NCBI RefSeq assembly: GCF_003248605.1
Contig: NZ_QFPF01000128.1
Span: 1 to 17,558, forward strand
DNA from: Microbacterium sp.
Lineage (GTDB): Bacteria > Actinomycetota > Actinomycetes > Actinomycetales > Microbacteriaceae
Direction: 5' to 3'
DNA: 17,558 nt
In this document: piece by piece, positions 8,202 through 16,274 of the stretch
Position numbering within the stretch: the stretch's first letter is position 1
Layout: each line of letters begins with the position of its first letter
Program-made: the position numbers and the translations under genes
Notes under the pieces: generated by a model
Seen by the model: the letters and a program-made list of their open reading frames with translations, nothing else
Database searches by the model: none
Told to the model about the DNA's origin: nothing

Positions 8202-9113
8202 ATGCGCATCGATGATGAAACCCGCCCGGCGTCCCGCGACTGGGACGAGGCGTCGCATGCCGTGTCCTCGGCATACTTCGCCCACCGCCTTCGGCCGGCA
8301 GCGCACACAGATGCCTCGCACATGACCGTGAGCGGCGTGCAGTTCGACGGGGTCCGAATCGCCCGGATCGGGTGGGGCGCGCTCGTCGACGTTGAGACCG
8401 AGCATCGTGGCGGCGTAGCGGTCAACGTCCCTCTAAGCGGCAGCCTGCACTCGGTCATCGGCCGCGAGGATCTCCTCTCGACTCCGCATTCAGCCACCGT
8501 CTATCCCGCCGACACGCCAGTGCTGATCCGCCAATGGTCGCCGACCTGCAACATCCTCGGCGTCAGGTTCGACCGCGATTTCCTGGTGCGGCAAGTCGCA
8601 CGCGTTGCGGGCGGCTCGCGCAAGCTGCCCAATAGGATTCATCTCGACACGCCCGCGGGCAAGGCCTGGTTCCAGCTGGTGGCCGCGCTTCACCGCCAAC
8701 CCGCCCTGCCTGCCAGCGCGCAGACGCAGCTGGCGGGCGCGATCGCCGACTCCTTCGTCCTTGCGCTGCTTCCCGACGAATCTCCCACGCCAGCCGCACC
8801 GGGAATCGTGCGTCGCGTCGTCGATCGGATCGAAGCAGCCCCCGAACTGCCTTGGACCGCCGGCGACATGGCTGCGATGGCAGGAGTGTCGGTACGCAGG
8901 CTGCAGGAGGGTTTTCGCTCATATCTTGGCGAATCGCCGCGTGAGCACCTCGTACGCGTTCGACTCTCGCGCGCCCATGCAGACTTGCTCGATGCTCGCG
9001 GCACCGTTGCCGAAGTGGCCGCGGCATGGGGTTTCGGCCATCTGGGACGATTCGCATCCGACTACCGGCGCGCGTACGGCGAGAAGCCCTCCGACACGCT
9101 GCGTGGTTCCTGA
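8202..9113 (+). CDS. AraC-family transcriptional regulator, likely of the phenol monooxygenase operon
   Basis: A 303-residue AraC/XylS-type regulator. The first two thirds form the cupin-like sensing domain (SGVQFDGVRIARIGWG, VNVPLSGSLHSVIGRED). The last 100 residues hold the double helix-turn-helix: WTAGDMAAMAGVSVRRLQEGF and then VAEVAAAWGFGHLGRFASDYR with the closing YGEKPSDTLR. The open frame reaches up to 8043, but the ATG at 8202 is preferred: AGGAAG lies ten bases upstream, and the residues before it are Ser/Arg-rich and family-unlike. It diverges from the cat operon and lies directly upstream of the flavin reductase/monooxygenase genes, the arrangement known for PheR-PheA2-PheA1 phenol hydroxylase loci in Rhodococcus. 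The effector is probably the phenolic substrate (inference). Confidence 0.88.
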   Translation: MRIDDETRPASRDWDEASHAVSSAYFAHRLRPAAHTDASHMTVSGVQFDGVRIARIGWGALVDVETEHRGGVAVNVPLSGSLHSVIGREDLLSTPHSATVYPADTPVLIRQWSPTCNILGVRFDRDFLVRQVARVAGGSRKLPNRIHLDTPAGKAWFQLVAALHRQPALPASAQTQLAGAIADSFVLALLPDESPTPAAPGIVRRVVDRIEAAPELPWTAGDMAAMAGVSVRRLQEGFRSYLGESPREHLVRVRLSRAHADLLDARGTVAEVAAAWGFGHLGRFASDYRRAYGEKPSDTLRGS

Positions 9114-9191
9114 GATCGTCCTTGCCGAACCCCGTGCGGTTTCCGCGCGATCCGACCACTCAGCAACATCTTCGGGCAGTTCGCCAGCGGA

Positions 9192-9701
9192 GTGACCGTG
9201 GTGACCTGCAGCGACCTGGAAGGCAATCCGCACGGTGCGACAGTAACGGCGTACACGGCCGTGTCGCTCGAGCCGCGCCTGTGCCAAGTCACCGTTACTC
9301 GCCGCTCTCGAGCGGCGCAGTATCTTGACGGGTCGCCGTTCGCGGTCAATATCCTCGCGGCGGATCAGGTGGACGTCGCTCTGCACTTCGCAGGCAGGCC
9401 GCGTATCGATGAGCCTGCGTGGGAGAACGGTCCGGTCGCCCCGATCATCCCCGGTTGCGCCGCCACTCTCTCCTGCATGCCGTGGCGTCAATATGACGGG
9501 GGCGACCACCTCATCGTCGTCGGCGAGATCATCGACGCCGTCGTGAACGACGTGCGTCCGCTCGTCTTCTATCGCAGCACCTTCCACGAACTCGGATTCC
9601 CGTCCGGCACAGCCTTGTGGAACGGCTCCTTCGACGACCCCGCCGCAGGTTGGTTCGACGCCGCCACACGCTTCATCCCCATTCACGCGCACTCCGCCTG
9701 A
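9192..9701 (+). CDS. Flavin reductase, small component of a two-component monooxygenase
   Basis: An HpaC/PheA2-like NAD(P)H:flavin reductase that supplies reduced FAD to the monooxygenase encoded 27 bp downstream. Typical blocks are (GQFASG)VTVVTCSDLEGNPHGATVTAYTAVSLEP near the N-terminus, FAVNILAADQ, and VGEIIDAVVNDVRPLVFY. About 169 residues follow the GTG at 9192. The start is a problem: family-typical residues LSNIFGQFASG already lie upstream in the same frame (from about 9159), yet no usable start codon is found there before a stop at 9111. In the neighbouring frame a GTG at 9134 reads VRFPRDPT and would join LSNIFGQFASG if one base near 9158 were absent. So this is either a 5' frameshift, a sequencing error or an unusual start. 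The gene lies in the same frame as the AraC gene, one stop codon downstream. Confidence 0.78.
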   Translation: MTVVTCSDLEGNPHGATVTAYTAVSLEPRLCQVTVTRRSRAAQYLDGSPFAVNILAADQVDVALHFAGRPRIDEPAWENGPVAPIIPGCAATLSCMPWRQYDGGDHLIVVGEIIDAVVNDVRPLVFYRSTFHELGFPSGTALWNGSFDDPAAGWFDAATRFIPIHAHSA

Positions 9702-9728
9702 CCCGTTACGCACACGAAAGGAACACCC

Positions 9729-11297
9729 ATGACAATTTCCGAACCGGCGACACCGTCGACGACCCAGAACTTCGCGACGCGTCCGATGACGGGCGACGAG
9801 TACATCGAATCGCTGAGGGATGGTCGCGAGATCTACCTCCACGGCGAGCGCGTCGGCGACGTGACGACGCATCCCGCGTTCCGCAACTCGGTCCGCATGG
9901 TCGCCCGCATGTACGACTCGATGCACACCGGACCGCTCGTCGACACAGTCACCGCACCGACCGACACCGGCAACGGGGGTGTGACCATGCCCTTCTTCAA
10001 GACGCCGAAGAACTCCGACGACCTCCTTCGCGAACGCGACGCGATCGCCGCGTGGGCACGCATCAGCTACGGGTGGATGGGCCGCAGCCCCGACTACAAG
10101 GCCAGCTTCCTCGGAACGCTCCACGCGAACCGGGAGCTCTACGCGCCCTTCCAGGACAACGCAGAACGCTGGTACCGCGAGTCCCAGGAGAAGGTCTTGT
10201 ACTGGAACCACGCGATCATCAACCCGCCGGTCGATCGTCAACTGCCTCCCGACCAGGTCGGCGACGTCTACATGAAGGTGGAGAAGGAGACCGATGCCGG
10301 CTTGATCGTCTCCGGGGCAAAGGTCGTCGCGACCGGCTCGGCGATCACAAACTACAACTTCATCGCGCACTACGGCCTGCCGATCAAGAAGAAGGAGTTC
10401 GCGCTCATCTGCACGGTGCCGATGGACGCGCCCGGCATCAAACTGATCTCTCGCACGTCCTACGCACAGAACGCGGCCGTCGTCGGCACCCCGTTCGACT
10501 ACCCGCTTTCGAGCCGGATGGACGAGAACGACGCGATCTTCATCTTCGATAAGGTGCTGGTGCCCTGGGAGAACGTGTTCATGTACGGCGACGTCGACCG
10601 CATCAACGCCTTCTTCCCGCAATCCGGATTCCTCCCCCGCTTCACCTTCCAGGGGTGTACTCGCCTCGCAGTGAAGCTCGACTTCATCGCCGGGCTGCTG
10701 CTCAAGGCCCTGGACTCGACCGGATCGGGCGGGTTCCGCGGCGTGCAGACACGCGTCGGCGAGGTCATCGGCTGGCGCAACCTGTTCTGGGGACTGAGCG
10801 AAGTGATGGCGCGCGACCCCGAGCCTTGGCTGGGCGACGCCGTCATCCCGAAGCTCGAGTACGGCCTCACCTACCGGCAGTTCATGATCTCCGGATACCC
10901 GCGTGTGAAGGAGATCATCGAGCAGGATGTCGCGTCCGGCTTGATCTATCTGCCTTCCTCCGCCGCCGATTTCCAGAATCCCGAGGTGCGCCCGTACCTC
11001 GACAAGTACGTGCGAGGATCGGACGGCATTGAAGCCGTCGATCGAGTCAAAGTCATGAAGGCGCTGTGGGATGCCGTTGGCTCCGAGTTCGGCGGTCGCC
11101 ACGAGCTCTACGAGCGCAACTACTCCGGCAACCACGAGAATGTCAAGGCTGAGGTCCTGTTCGCGGCACAGGGCCGAGGCGATGCCGACAAGATGCGCGG
11201 TCTCGCCGAGCAGTTCCTCGGCGAATATGATCTCGACGGGTGGACCGTGCCCGACCTCATCGGCAACGACGACGTCCGGGTTTACGGCCGGTCCTGA
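9729..11297 (+). CDS. HpaB/PheA1-type FADH2-dependent phenol monooxygenase, oxygenase component
   Basis: A 522-residue group D flavin monooxygenase. The N-terminal [24 protein letters not shown] is the hallmark of the 4-hydroxyphenylacetate 3-hydroxylase family, followed by [16 protein letters not shown]. The middle domain carries [20 protein letters not shown] and [16 protein letters not shown], and the helical C-terminal domain [19 protein letters not shown]. Such enzymes hydroxylate phenols ortho or para using reduced FAD and O2, and some (TftD, HadA, NpcA types) release halide or nitrite. The ATG follows GAAAGGA by about six bases. Gene order (AraC, reductase, oxygenase) and the adjacent catechol pathway favour phenol or a chlorophenol as substrate, giving the (chloro)catechol used by CatA. 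Exact specificity cannot be read from sequence. Confidence 0.88.
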   Translation: MTISEPATPSTTQNFATRPMTGDEYIESLRDGREIYLHGERVGDVTTHPAFRNSVRMVARMYDSMHTGPLVDTVTAPTDTGNGGVTMPFFKTPKNSDDLLRERDAIAAWARISYGWMGRSPDYKASFLGTLHANRELYAPFQDNAERWYRESQEKVLYWNHAIINPPVDRQLPPDQVGDVYMKVEKETDAGLIVSGAKVVATGSAITNYNFIAHYGLPIKKKEFALICTVPMDAPGIKLISRTSYAQNAAVVGTPFDYPLSSRMDENDAIFIFDKVLVPWENVFMYGDVDRINAFFPQSGFLPRFTFQGCTRLAVKLDFIAGLLLKALDSTGSGGFRGVQTRVGEVIGWRNLFWGLSEVMARDPEPWLGDAVIPKLEYGLTYRQFMISGYPRVKEIIEQDVASGLIYLPSSAADFQNPEVRPYLDKYVRGSDGIEAVDRVKVMKALWDAVGSEFGGRHELYERNYSGNHENVKAEVLFAAQGRGDADKMRGLAEQFLGEYDLDGWTVPDLIGNDDVRVYGRS

Positions 11298-11311
11298 CTG
11301 ACCCACACCCC

Positions 11312-11345
11312 AACACCGCGCCGATCTCCGGGTCGGCGCGGTGTT
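11312..11345 (+). terminator. Hairpin terminator after the monooxygenase gene
   Basis: A perfect 13-bp stem (AACACCGCGCCGA paired with TCGGCGCGGTGTT) with an 8-base loop starts 14 bases after the monooxygenase stop codon. There is no T tract, which is common in high-GC actinobacteria. It would end the plus-strand AraC/reductase/monooxygenase transcript. Confidence 0.8.
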
Positions 11346-11469
11346 GCACTCAGGGCGGCCGCACCGTCTTTCAGGGTAGACCGCCGCGCCCCGGTTATCG
11401 CGCCACCTCCATCCCTGCAGGAATCCGGTCCGCGCCCCGCGGTGCAGGGTGACGAGGGTGTCGACGCCG

Positions 11470-11502
11470 CTCCCGGCTGCCGTGAAGGTAGGCAGCCGGG
11501 AG
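11470..11502 (-). terminator. Hairpin, likely terminator for the minus-strand operon
   Basis: A perfect 12-bp stem (CTCCCGGCTGCC and GGCAGCCGGGAG) with a 9-base loop lies 9 bases after a minus-strand stop codon at 11512-11514. It fits as the end of transcription coming from the right (methylase/ATPase operon) before IS5 insertion. The roughly 120 bp between this and the monooxygenase terminator hold nothing recognisable. Confidence 0.65.
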
Positions 11503-11511
11503 GGAGGGCCG

Positions 11512-11571
11512 TCAGACGAGGGCCAGGAAGCCCACGATCGCTGCGACGACGGAAAGAAGGCCGAGCACTAG
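11512..11571 (-). pseudogene. 3' remnant of a minus-strand gene ending in a hydrophobic tail
   Basis: Reading leftwards from the IS5 target site CTAG, the minus strand encodes LVLGLLSVVAAIVGFLALV and then TGA, a membrane-helix-like C-terminus, followed by a hairpin terminator. The frame is continuous, across the excised IS5 and one CTAG copy, with the truncated ATPase fragment at 12490-12859. The pre-insertion gene would then encode about 141 residues. Alternatively this is the tail of an unrelated gene joined by an earlier deletion, since a P-loop ATPase of 141 residues would be very short. Confidence 0.45.
11568..11571. repeat. Target-site duplication CTAG, left of IS5 copy
   Basis: CTAG directly precedes the left terminal repeat (GCCGCGTTGATCAAG). 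The same four bases follow the right end at 12490-12493. Four-base palindromic targets of this kind are known in the IS5 family. Confidence 0.75.
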
Positions 11572-12489
11572 GCCGCGTTGATCAAGATGTTTCGGCGTCT
11601 CGTGGGCGAGTCTTGACGGGTGACGCGACAAGAGATCTCTGACGAGGTGTGGGCTGTGCTGGAGCCGTTGATGCCGCCGTGGACGGATCACCGTCTCGCC
11701 GTTGAGGGGATGGCGTGGAAGTTCCGCACCGGCGCGCCGTGGCGGGACGTGCCCGAGCGGTTCGGGAAGTGGAACTCGATCTACAAGCGTTTCAACCGGT
11801 GGGCCGAGGACGGCACATGGGAGAAGCTGCTGGCCGAGGTGCAGAAGCAGGCGGACGCTGCCGGGAAGATCGACTGGGTGGTCTCGATTGACTCCACGAT
11901 CGCGCGCGTGCATCAGCACGGTGCGACCCTCCCTCGGGACACAGGGGGCTCCACCGAATCACAAGAATCCGCGGGTCGAGCCGCCTGATCACGCGATCGG
12001 GCGCTCCCGCGGCGGGCTGACAACGAAGGTGCATCTGGTCGCCGATGGGCGCGGCAGGCCGTTGGGCATGGTGCTCACCGGCGGCAACACCGCCGACACC
12101 ACGATGCTCGCGGCCACGCTCGATGACATCTGCGTGCCCCGCGCGTCACGAGGGCGCCCGCGCACGCGACCTGATCGGGTACTCGCTGACAAGGGATACC
12201 CATCGAAGGCGAACCGGGCCTGGCTACGCGCGCACGGCATCGCGACGACCATCCCCGAACGCGACGATCAGATCGCGCACCGCCGGAAGAAGCCGGGCCG
12301 GCCGATCGACTTCGGCACCGATCAGAGAGAACGCTACAAAGGCCGCAACGTCGTCGAACGATGCTTCAACCGCCTCAAGCAGTGGCGCGGCATCGCAATG
12401 CGATCAGACAAACTCGCCCGAAACTACCGCGCTGCCATCTGCCTCTCCTCGACCCTCATCTGGATCAAGACCGACTTAATCAACACGCC
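11572..12489 (+). mobile_element. IS5-family (IS427-like) insertion sequence, complete
   Basis: A 918-bp element bounded by imperfect terminal inverted repeats: left GCCGCGTTGATCAAG, right (reverse complement) GGCGTGTTGATTAAG, agreeing at 12 of 15. It is flanked by CTAG on both sides and carries two overlapping transposase frames on the plus strand, as in the IS427 group. It interrupts a minus-strand gene of the ATPase operon. A second, truncated copy of the same element in the same orientation lies at the left end of the window, so the catabolic cluster sits between two direct IS5 copies. Confidence 0.85.
11620..11988 (+). CDS. IS5-family transposase, orfA
   Basis: The 122-residue first frame starts at GTG 11620 and carries the N-terminal part (EVWAVLEPLMPPWTDHRL, MAWKFRTGAPWRDVPERFG) and the first catalytic Asp in WVVSIDSTIARVHQHG. 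The family-typical sequence continues to LPRDTGG at a run of five G (11944-11948). Beyond that this frame gives an unfamiliar tail, and the conserved protein continues in the orfB frame. Compared with the copy at the left end of the window it lacks seven codons (TVTGRSR) after EPLMP, deleted between two CCG triplets without changing the frame. Confidence 0.85.
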   Translation: MTRQEISDEVWAVLEPLMPPWTDHRLAVEGMAWKFRTGAPWRDVPERFGKWNSIYKRFNRWAEDGTWEKLLAEVQKQADAAGKIDWVVSIDSTIARVHQHGATLPRDTGGSTESQESAGRAA

Positions 12490-12493
12490 CTAG
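11942..12493 (+). CDS. IS5-family transposase, orfB (reached by frameshift)
   Basis: The second transposase frame is +1 (or -2) relative to orfA and carries PNHKNPRVEPPDHAIGRSRG, LTTKVHLVADGRGRPLG, the second catalytic Asp in VLADKGYPSK and the Glu in RNVVERCFNRLKQWRG. No convincing independent start is seen; the start given is the point of the G-run where the conserved sequence switches frames. Open reading in this frame extends back to a TTG at 11702, but the residues there are not family-like. The stop codon TAG comes from the CTAG target duplication, outside the element itself. Whether the shift is programmed or a mutation is not known. Confidence 0.75.
   Translation, partial: QGAPPNHKNPRVEPPDHAIGRSRGGLTTKVHLVADGRGRPLGMVLTGGNTADTTMLAATLDDICVPRASRGRPRTRPDRVLADKGYPSKANRAWLRAHGIATTIPERDDQIAHRRKKPGRPIDFGTDQRERYKGRNVVERCFNRLKQWRGIAMRSDKLARNYRAAICLSSTLIWIKTDLINTP
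12490..12493. repeat. Target-site duplication CTAG, right of IS5 copy
   Basis: CTAG directly follows the right terminal repeat (CTTAATCAACACGCC) and matches 11568-11571. Its TAG also serves as the stop codon of the transposase orfB. Confidence 0.75.
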
Positions 12494-12859
12494 GCGATCG
12501 GTGGTCAGGAGCCGCTCGCCTGTGGCCAGAGCGATCGCGCGAGCAGCCTTTGACTTTCCGCTGCCGTTGCGGCCAACGAAATACTGAACAGGATGCGACC
12601 AGTCCGAGACCTCGATGAAGTCGCGCTCCGAGCCATCCGAGTCGATCCCAAACACGCCGGCACGTCTGATGGTGACCGAGTCAGGGAACGCGCCTCCGTC
12701 ACTCGGCATCCGCGAGATGGACGTTACCTGGAGCGGAGGCTCCCAGGTGTGGTTGGCGAGGAACTGCTCTGCAGCTTGCGTCTCACTGGCAGCTTCAACC
12801 TGCTGACGGTCGATACTGCTGCCATTCGGCGCAACCGCCGATACGAGGAATCGGGTCAT
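12490..12859 (-). pseudogene. P-loop ATPase gene of the methylase operon, truncated by IS5
   Basis: About 123 codons remain: an N-terminal part (MTRFLVSAVAPNGS, EAASETQAAEQFL), then IRRAGVFGIDSDGS and a clear Walker A motif VGRNGSGKSKAA (about residues 97-108) followed by LATGERLLTTDRL. The reading frame enters the IS5 element at the CTAG site and meets a stop at 12476 after four foreign residues. The rest of an ATPase (Walker B, signature) is not present anywhere to the left. The ATG at 12859 lies 20 bp after the stop of the large ATPase gene, so it was the next gene of that operon. The family is not identified beyond a P-loop/ABC-type or AAA ATPase fragment. Confidence 0.75.
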
Positions 12860-12879
12860 CGATCCGGTCCAGACTCTGG

Positions 12880-15800
12880 TCAGTTTTCGAAGCCGGAGCT
12901 CGGGTCGAACTTGAGTACGCGCGCGTTCTCGGAGATCGTGCGCACCTCGCCCTCGTCGAAGCCGTCGCTCTTGCTGGCCTGGATGTCGATCGTGATCTCG
13001 AGTCTCGCGCCAGCGCCCGCGAGTCGATCGATGATCTCGCGGGTCACGTTTCCGATGTCCCTCGAGTACCGATCCGGGTCGACCTTCACAGAGCCGAAGT
13101 AGCGGCTCGGGCGTCGCGGTGCAACGACGTCTTCGTTCGTCGTCGACTCGTCCGCTTCTTCATCGACAAGGACGATGTCGATCGGGCCAACCTCCGCGGC
13201 ACCCTCCTCAGCCGCGCGCGCAGCAGCCTCACGAGCCGCGGCGATGCGATCGGCGGACGCTTGCTCGTCAGCCTTGTTCCAGTCCACGAGGAGCGTGCTG
13301 TCGGTCACCTGGATCGCGGTGTTGTGCGCTGGAGGCACGATCAGCCCCCGGTAGCGACCGGCTTCGGTGTCCTTCGCCGTTGCGATCGCGAACTTCTCGC
13401 CGTCGACGAGGACGGAGTTGAGCGAACGTTCGATCGCGGAGTCGAGAGTCTCCCGGCGAACGAGTCGCGGCAAGTACACGTACCGGGTGAAGTAGCCCCA
13501 CAGCTCGCCGACGCTGATCTCGCCCTTGTCGCGCCACAGCTGTCCGAGCTCCTGATGCAGTGTGGCACCGAGGATCGGCGCACCGAGCTCCGTCACGAGC
13601 TGATCGTCGCGGGACAGCTTCGCGGCGACACGCTCCGCGAGAGAGCGGCCGCTCGAGTCGGGCACCTTATCCGTGATCAGCTCGAAGGGTTTGGTGGCGT
13701 CGAACTGCTCAGGGTAGACCGCCCACACGAAGGTGTCGCGGATCCGGTCTGACACCGTCCGGTCGAGGCGCGTGACCCAGTCGTCGGTCTGCTTGCGCTG
13801 CTGCACCGACAGGTTGAGGCTCTCGCTGGTCGCCTGCACACGCTTCCACGCGAGGTAGCTGCGCGCGGCGGCCTCCAGGCTCTCCAGCTCGCCTTTGTCG
13901 GCGACGAGGAAGACGAGGGTGTTGCGATGCACGCGCTGGCTGGCGCCCTTGGTCTCGATCGCGTCGCGCACCCACTGGTGGGCGGACGAGTCGGCGCCGT
14001 CCGACTTCCGCCGCGAGTGGCGCGGGTGAACAATCACCAGTCGCGCATCCTCGAGGTCGGGGACGTCGGCGCTGGATGCCGGGGCGACGTGTACACGATC
14101 GAACACACCGCGCGCGCGTTCCTCGCCGCGGAGGCGATCGGTGATCTCGTTCCACACCGTCTCGACGTCTTCACGGAGCCGCTCGGCATAGTCGTTAGCG
14201 GTCTTTGTCACCGATGGCTGGGTATCGAACCAGTAGTGGCCCTGCTCTTCGTAGAAGTACGTCGAGCGCTGAGCAAGTAGCTCGATCGCACTGCCGAAGT
14301 TGCCGAGGGTGTCACCGGGTGCTGCGGTTCCGAGCCAGACGTACTGCTTGTCGAGACCCTTTCGCGACGCCTTGATCCTGGGCGCGGCGCCCATGAAAAT
14401 CGTTCGCGCGATCCGCTGCGTCACGAACCTCTGCCCCAGGTTGGGGCGGTCCAGGTCGATCTGCTGCGCCATCGATCCTGGGCCGTCGATGTCGGAATCG
14501 ATGATCGGCTTCCACTGATCCTCGAGGTACTGGGTGAGGTCGGTGTTGACTGTCGTCGCCTCCAGCGGCACGTTGCCGGGGAGGATCAGCGGGGACGTGT
14601 CGTTGGATGCCCACAACTCGTGCACGATCGACGACACGAGCTTGAGCACGCCACGGGTGCGCTGGAAGCGCTCTAGCGTGGACCAGTCCTCGTATAGGCG
14701 GTCCAGCAATTCGGGGTGCAGCGGATACGAAGCTCGGATGCGCTGTTCGTAGTCGTCGCTCGGAGCCGCGGCATCCCGAGGGAACAGCGCCGTATTGCTC
14801 CGGTACAAGGTGACGAAGCTTCGAGCTACCGCCGAGATCGTGGTGAGGCCCTCAGCGTTGGGCGCCTGAAAGAGTCGGCGCCGCACGATCTCAAAAGACT
14901 CGTCCTTGCTCGACGGCCGCCACTGGTCAGCGACCCGGCGGATCACGTTCTGCAGTCGTTCCAGGGCGAGCTGACCGTTGGCGCCACCGATCTCGATGTC
15001 GCTTCCGCTCCCCGCTTCGCCGGTGTCGGATGCCGGGATCGAGACGACGAGCATCGCGCCAGGCACCGATCGGACGACTTCCGTCAGCGACTGCGCGAAC
15101 GTGAACTGCGTCTCGAACGAACCAGACGGAAGCTCCTTGTCTGTCACTAGCTGCCGCGCGTACGCGACCCACTCATCGATCAGGATCAGCGCCGGCGAAT
15201 ACTTCGCGATCAGCGTGCGCAACGCTTCGCCCGGGTTCGTGCCGGCGCGGTCGTCCTCAGCAATGAGGTCGTACGCTTCGCGGCCGCCGAGCTGCCAGGC
15301 GAGCTCGCCCCAGAGCGTGCGCACCTCGGTCCCGTCGTCCTTGATGAGCGGCGATCCCGCCTTCAAGTACGTGCCGACCAGTGCGACGCGCTTCACGCCC
15401 AGCGCCGCAAGATCCGGGTTCCCGGTCTCAGCAATGAGTTCCTGCAGCTCCTGCGGGAAGTCCTTCGCGGGCGTGCCGCTGAAGAGGTGGTAGAGAGCGA
15501 GCATCGAGTGCGTCTTGCCGCCACCGAAATTGGTCTGCAGGTTGACGACCGGGCTCGCGTTGCCGTCTCCGCCGCCCACGCGTCGGAGCGCGCGCGACAG
15601 CAGATCCCGCAGACCTTCGGTGAGGTACGTGCGGGTGAAGAACTCGACCGGGTCGCCATACTCGGGGCTCGTCGCCTGACCTGTTCGCACGAGATGCAGG
15701 TCGGCAGCGAACTCGGATGCCGTGAACTCGCCGCGTGCGACATCATCGTGCGGGCGGATCACCTCGCGCCAGGGCCGCAGACCTGAACCCGGGTCGAGGG

Positions 15801-16269
15801 TCACCGTCGTCCGCTTCACCTGCTTGCGCGTCTGATCCTCGAAGACGGTGCGCTGCAGGTCGACGCGGAGCTTGCGGACGTCTTCGGCGGAGTCGACTGC
15901 GCCGACGGCATGGAGCAGTCGCTCGATCGTGTCGAGCGCGCGCGCCGCGTCATCAGAACTGAACGGCTCGTTGTGCGCCCACAGATTTCGCGTCTCGCGC
16001 AGTTCGGAGCCGAAACCCTGTTGCGCACGCGACAGCACGTCCTTGAAGCGGTAGCCCTGCTCGGTGATCGCGCGAAGCTGCACCTGGACATCGTGTTTCG
16101 TCAACGTTCGGGCGGGCCCACCCCGGCGCTGAGCGTCTTCTTGTGCCCACGCGGCGGGCCAGTCAGACGTGCCGTAGGCGGCGGTCATCACTTCGTCGAC
16201 GGAATCAAGCAGTCCCTCCGACAACAGGTCGAAGGCCTTGCCCACGCGGTCACGGTTGTTCATCGCCAT
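12880..16269 (-). CDS. DUF499/COG1483-type ATPase with N-terminal Swt1-like HEPN domain
   Basis: A 1129-residue protein. Residues 1-125 form a helical HEPN-like domain with RNLWAH (Arg94, His99), the RX4H motif of Swt1-type HEPN ribonuclease domains. The ATPase core follows with LQTNFGGGKTHSMLALYHL (P-loop at about 247-254, glycine-rich and not the classical GxxxxGKS) and the Walker B strand LILIDEWVAYAR (about 361-372, Asp365-Glu366). An Ala/Arg/Glu-rich, probably coiled segment lies near residues 1015-1040 (ASADRIAAAREAAARAAEEG). The start is 5 bp after the methylase stop; ATG codon 3 is an alternative. Proteins of this type are repeatedly encoded beside DUF1156 methylases in putative defence or modification islands (established association). 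The biochemical role is unproven. Confidence 0.85.
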   Translation of the reverse strand: MAMNNRDRVGKAFDLLSEGLLDSVDEVMTAAYGTSDWPAAWAQEDAQRRGGPARTLTKHDVQVQLRAITEQGYRFKDVLSRAQQGFGSELRETRNLWAHNEPFSSDDAARALDTIERLLHAVGAVDSAEDVRKLRVDLQRTVFEDQTRKQVKRTTVTLDPGSGLRPWREVIRPHDDVARGEFTASEFAADLHLVRTGQATSPEYGDPVEFFTRTYLTEGLRDLLSRALRRVGGGDGNASPVVNLQTNFGGGKTHSMLALYHLFSGTPAKDFPQELQELIAETGNPDLAALGVKRVALVGTYLKAGSPLIKDDGTEVRTLWGELAWQLGGREAYDLIAEDDRAGTNPGEALRTLIAKYSPALILIDEWVAYARQLVTDKELPSGSFETQFTFAQSLTEVVRSVPGAMLVVSIPASDTGEAGSGSDIEIGGANGQLALERLQNVIRRVADQWRPSSKDESFEIVRRRLFQAPNAEGLTTISAVARSFVTLYRSNTALFPRDAAAPSDDYEQRIRASYPLHPELLDRLYEDWSTLERFQRTRGVLKLVSSIVHELWASNDTSPLILPGNVPLEATTVNTDLTQYLEDQWKPIIDSDIDGPGSMAQQIDLDRPNLGQRFVTQRIARTIFMGAAPRIKASRKGLDKQYVWLGTAAPGDTLGNFGSAIELLAQRSTYFYEEQGHYWFDTQPSVTKTANDYAERLREDVETVWNEITDRLRGEERARGVFDRVHVAPASSADVPDLEDARLVIVHPRHSRRKSDGADSSAHQWVRDAIETKGASQRVHRNTLVFLVADKGELESLEAAARSYLAWKRVQATSESLNLSVQQRKQTDDWVTRLDRTVSDRIRDTFVWAVYPEQFDATKPFELITDKVPDSSGRSLAERVAAKLSRDDQLVTELGAPILGATLHQELGQLWRDKGEISVGELWGYFTRYVYLPRLVRRETLDSAIERSLNSVLVDGEKFAIATAKDTEAGRYRGLIVPPAHNTAIQVTDSTLLVDWNKADEQASADRIAAAREAAARAAEEGAAEVGPIDIVLVDEEADESTTNEDVVAPRRPSRYFGSVKVDPDRYSRDIGNVTREIIDRLAGAGARLEITIDIQASKSDGFDEGEVRTISENARVLKFDPSSGFEN

Positions 16270-16274
16270 CGAAC

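Noticed and set aside
8919..11306. 795-codon open frame on the minus strand opposite the flavin reductase and monooxygenase genes
   Set aside because: It is antisense to two clearly recognised genes, has low-complexity Val/Arg/Asp-rich content and no family features; long antisense frames are common in high-GC DNA.
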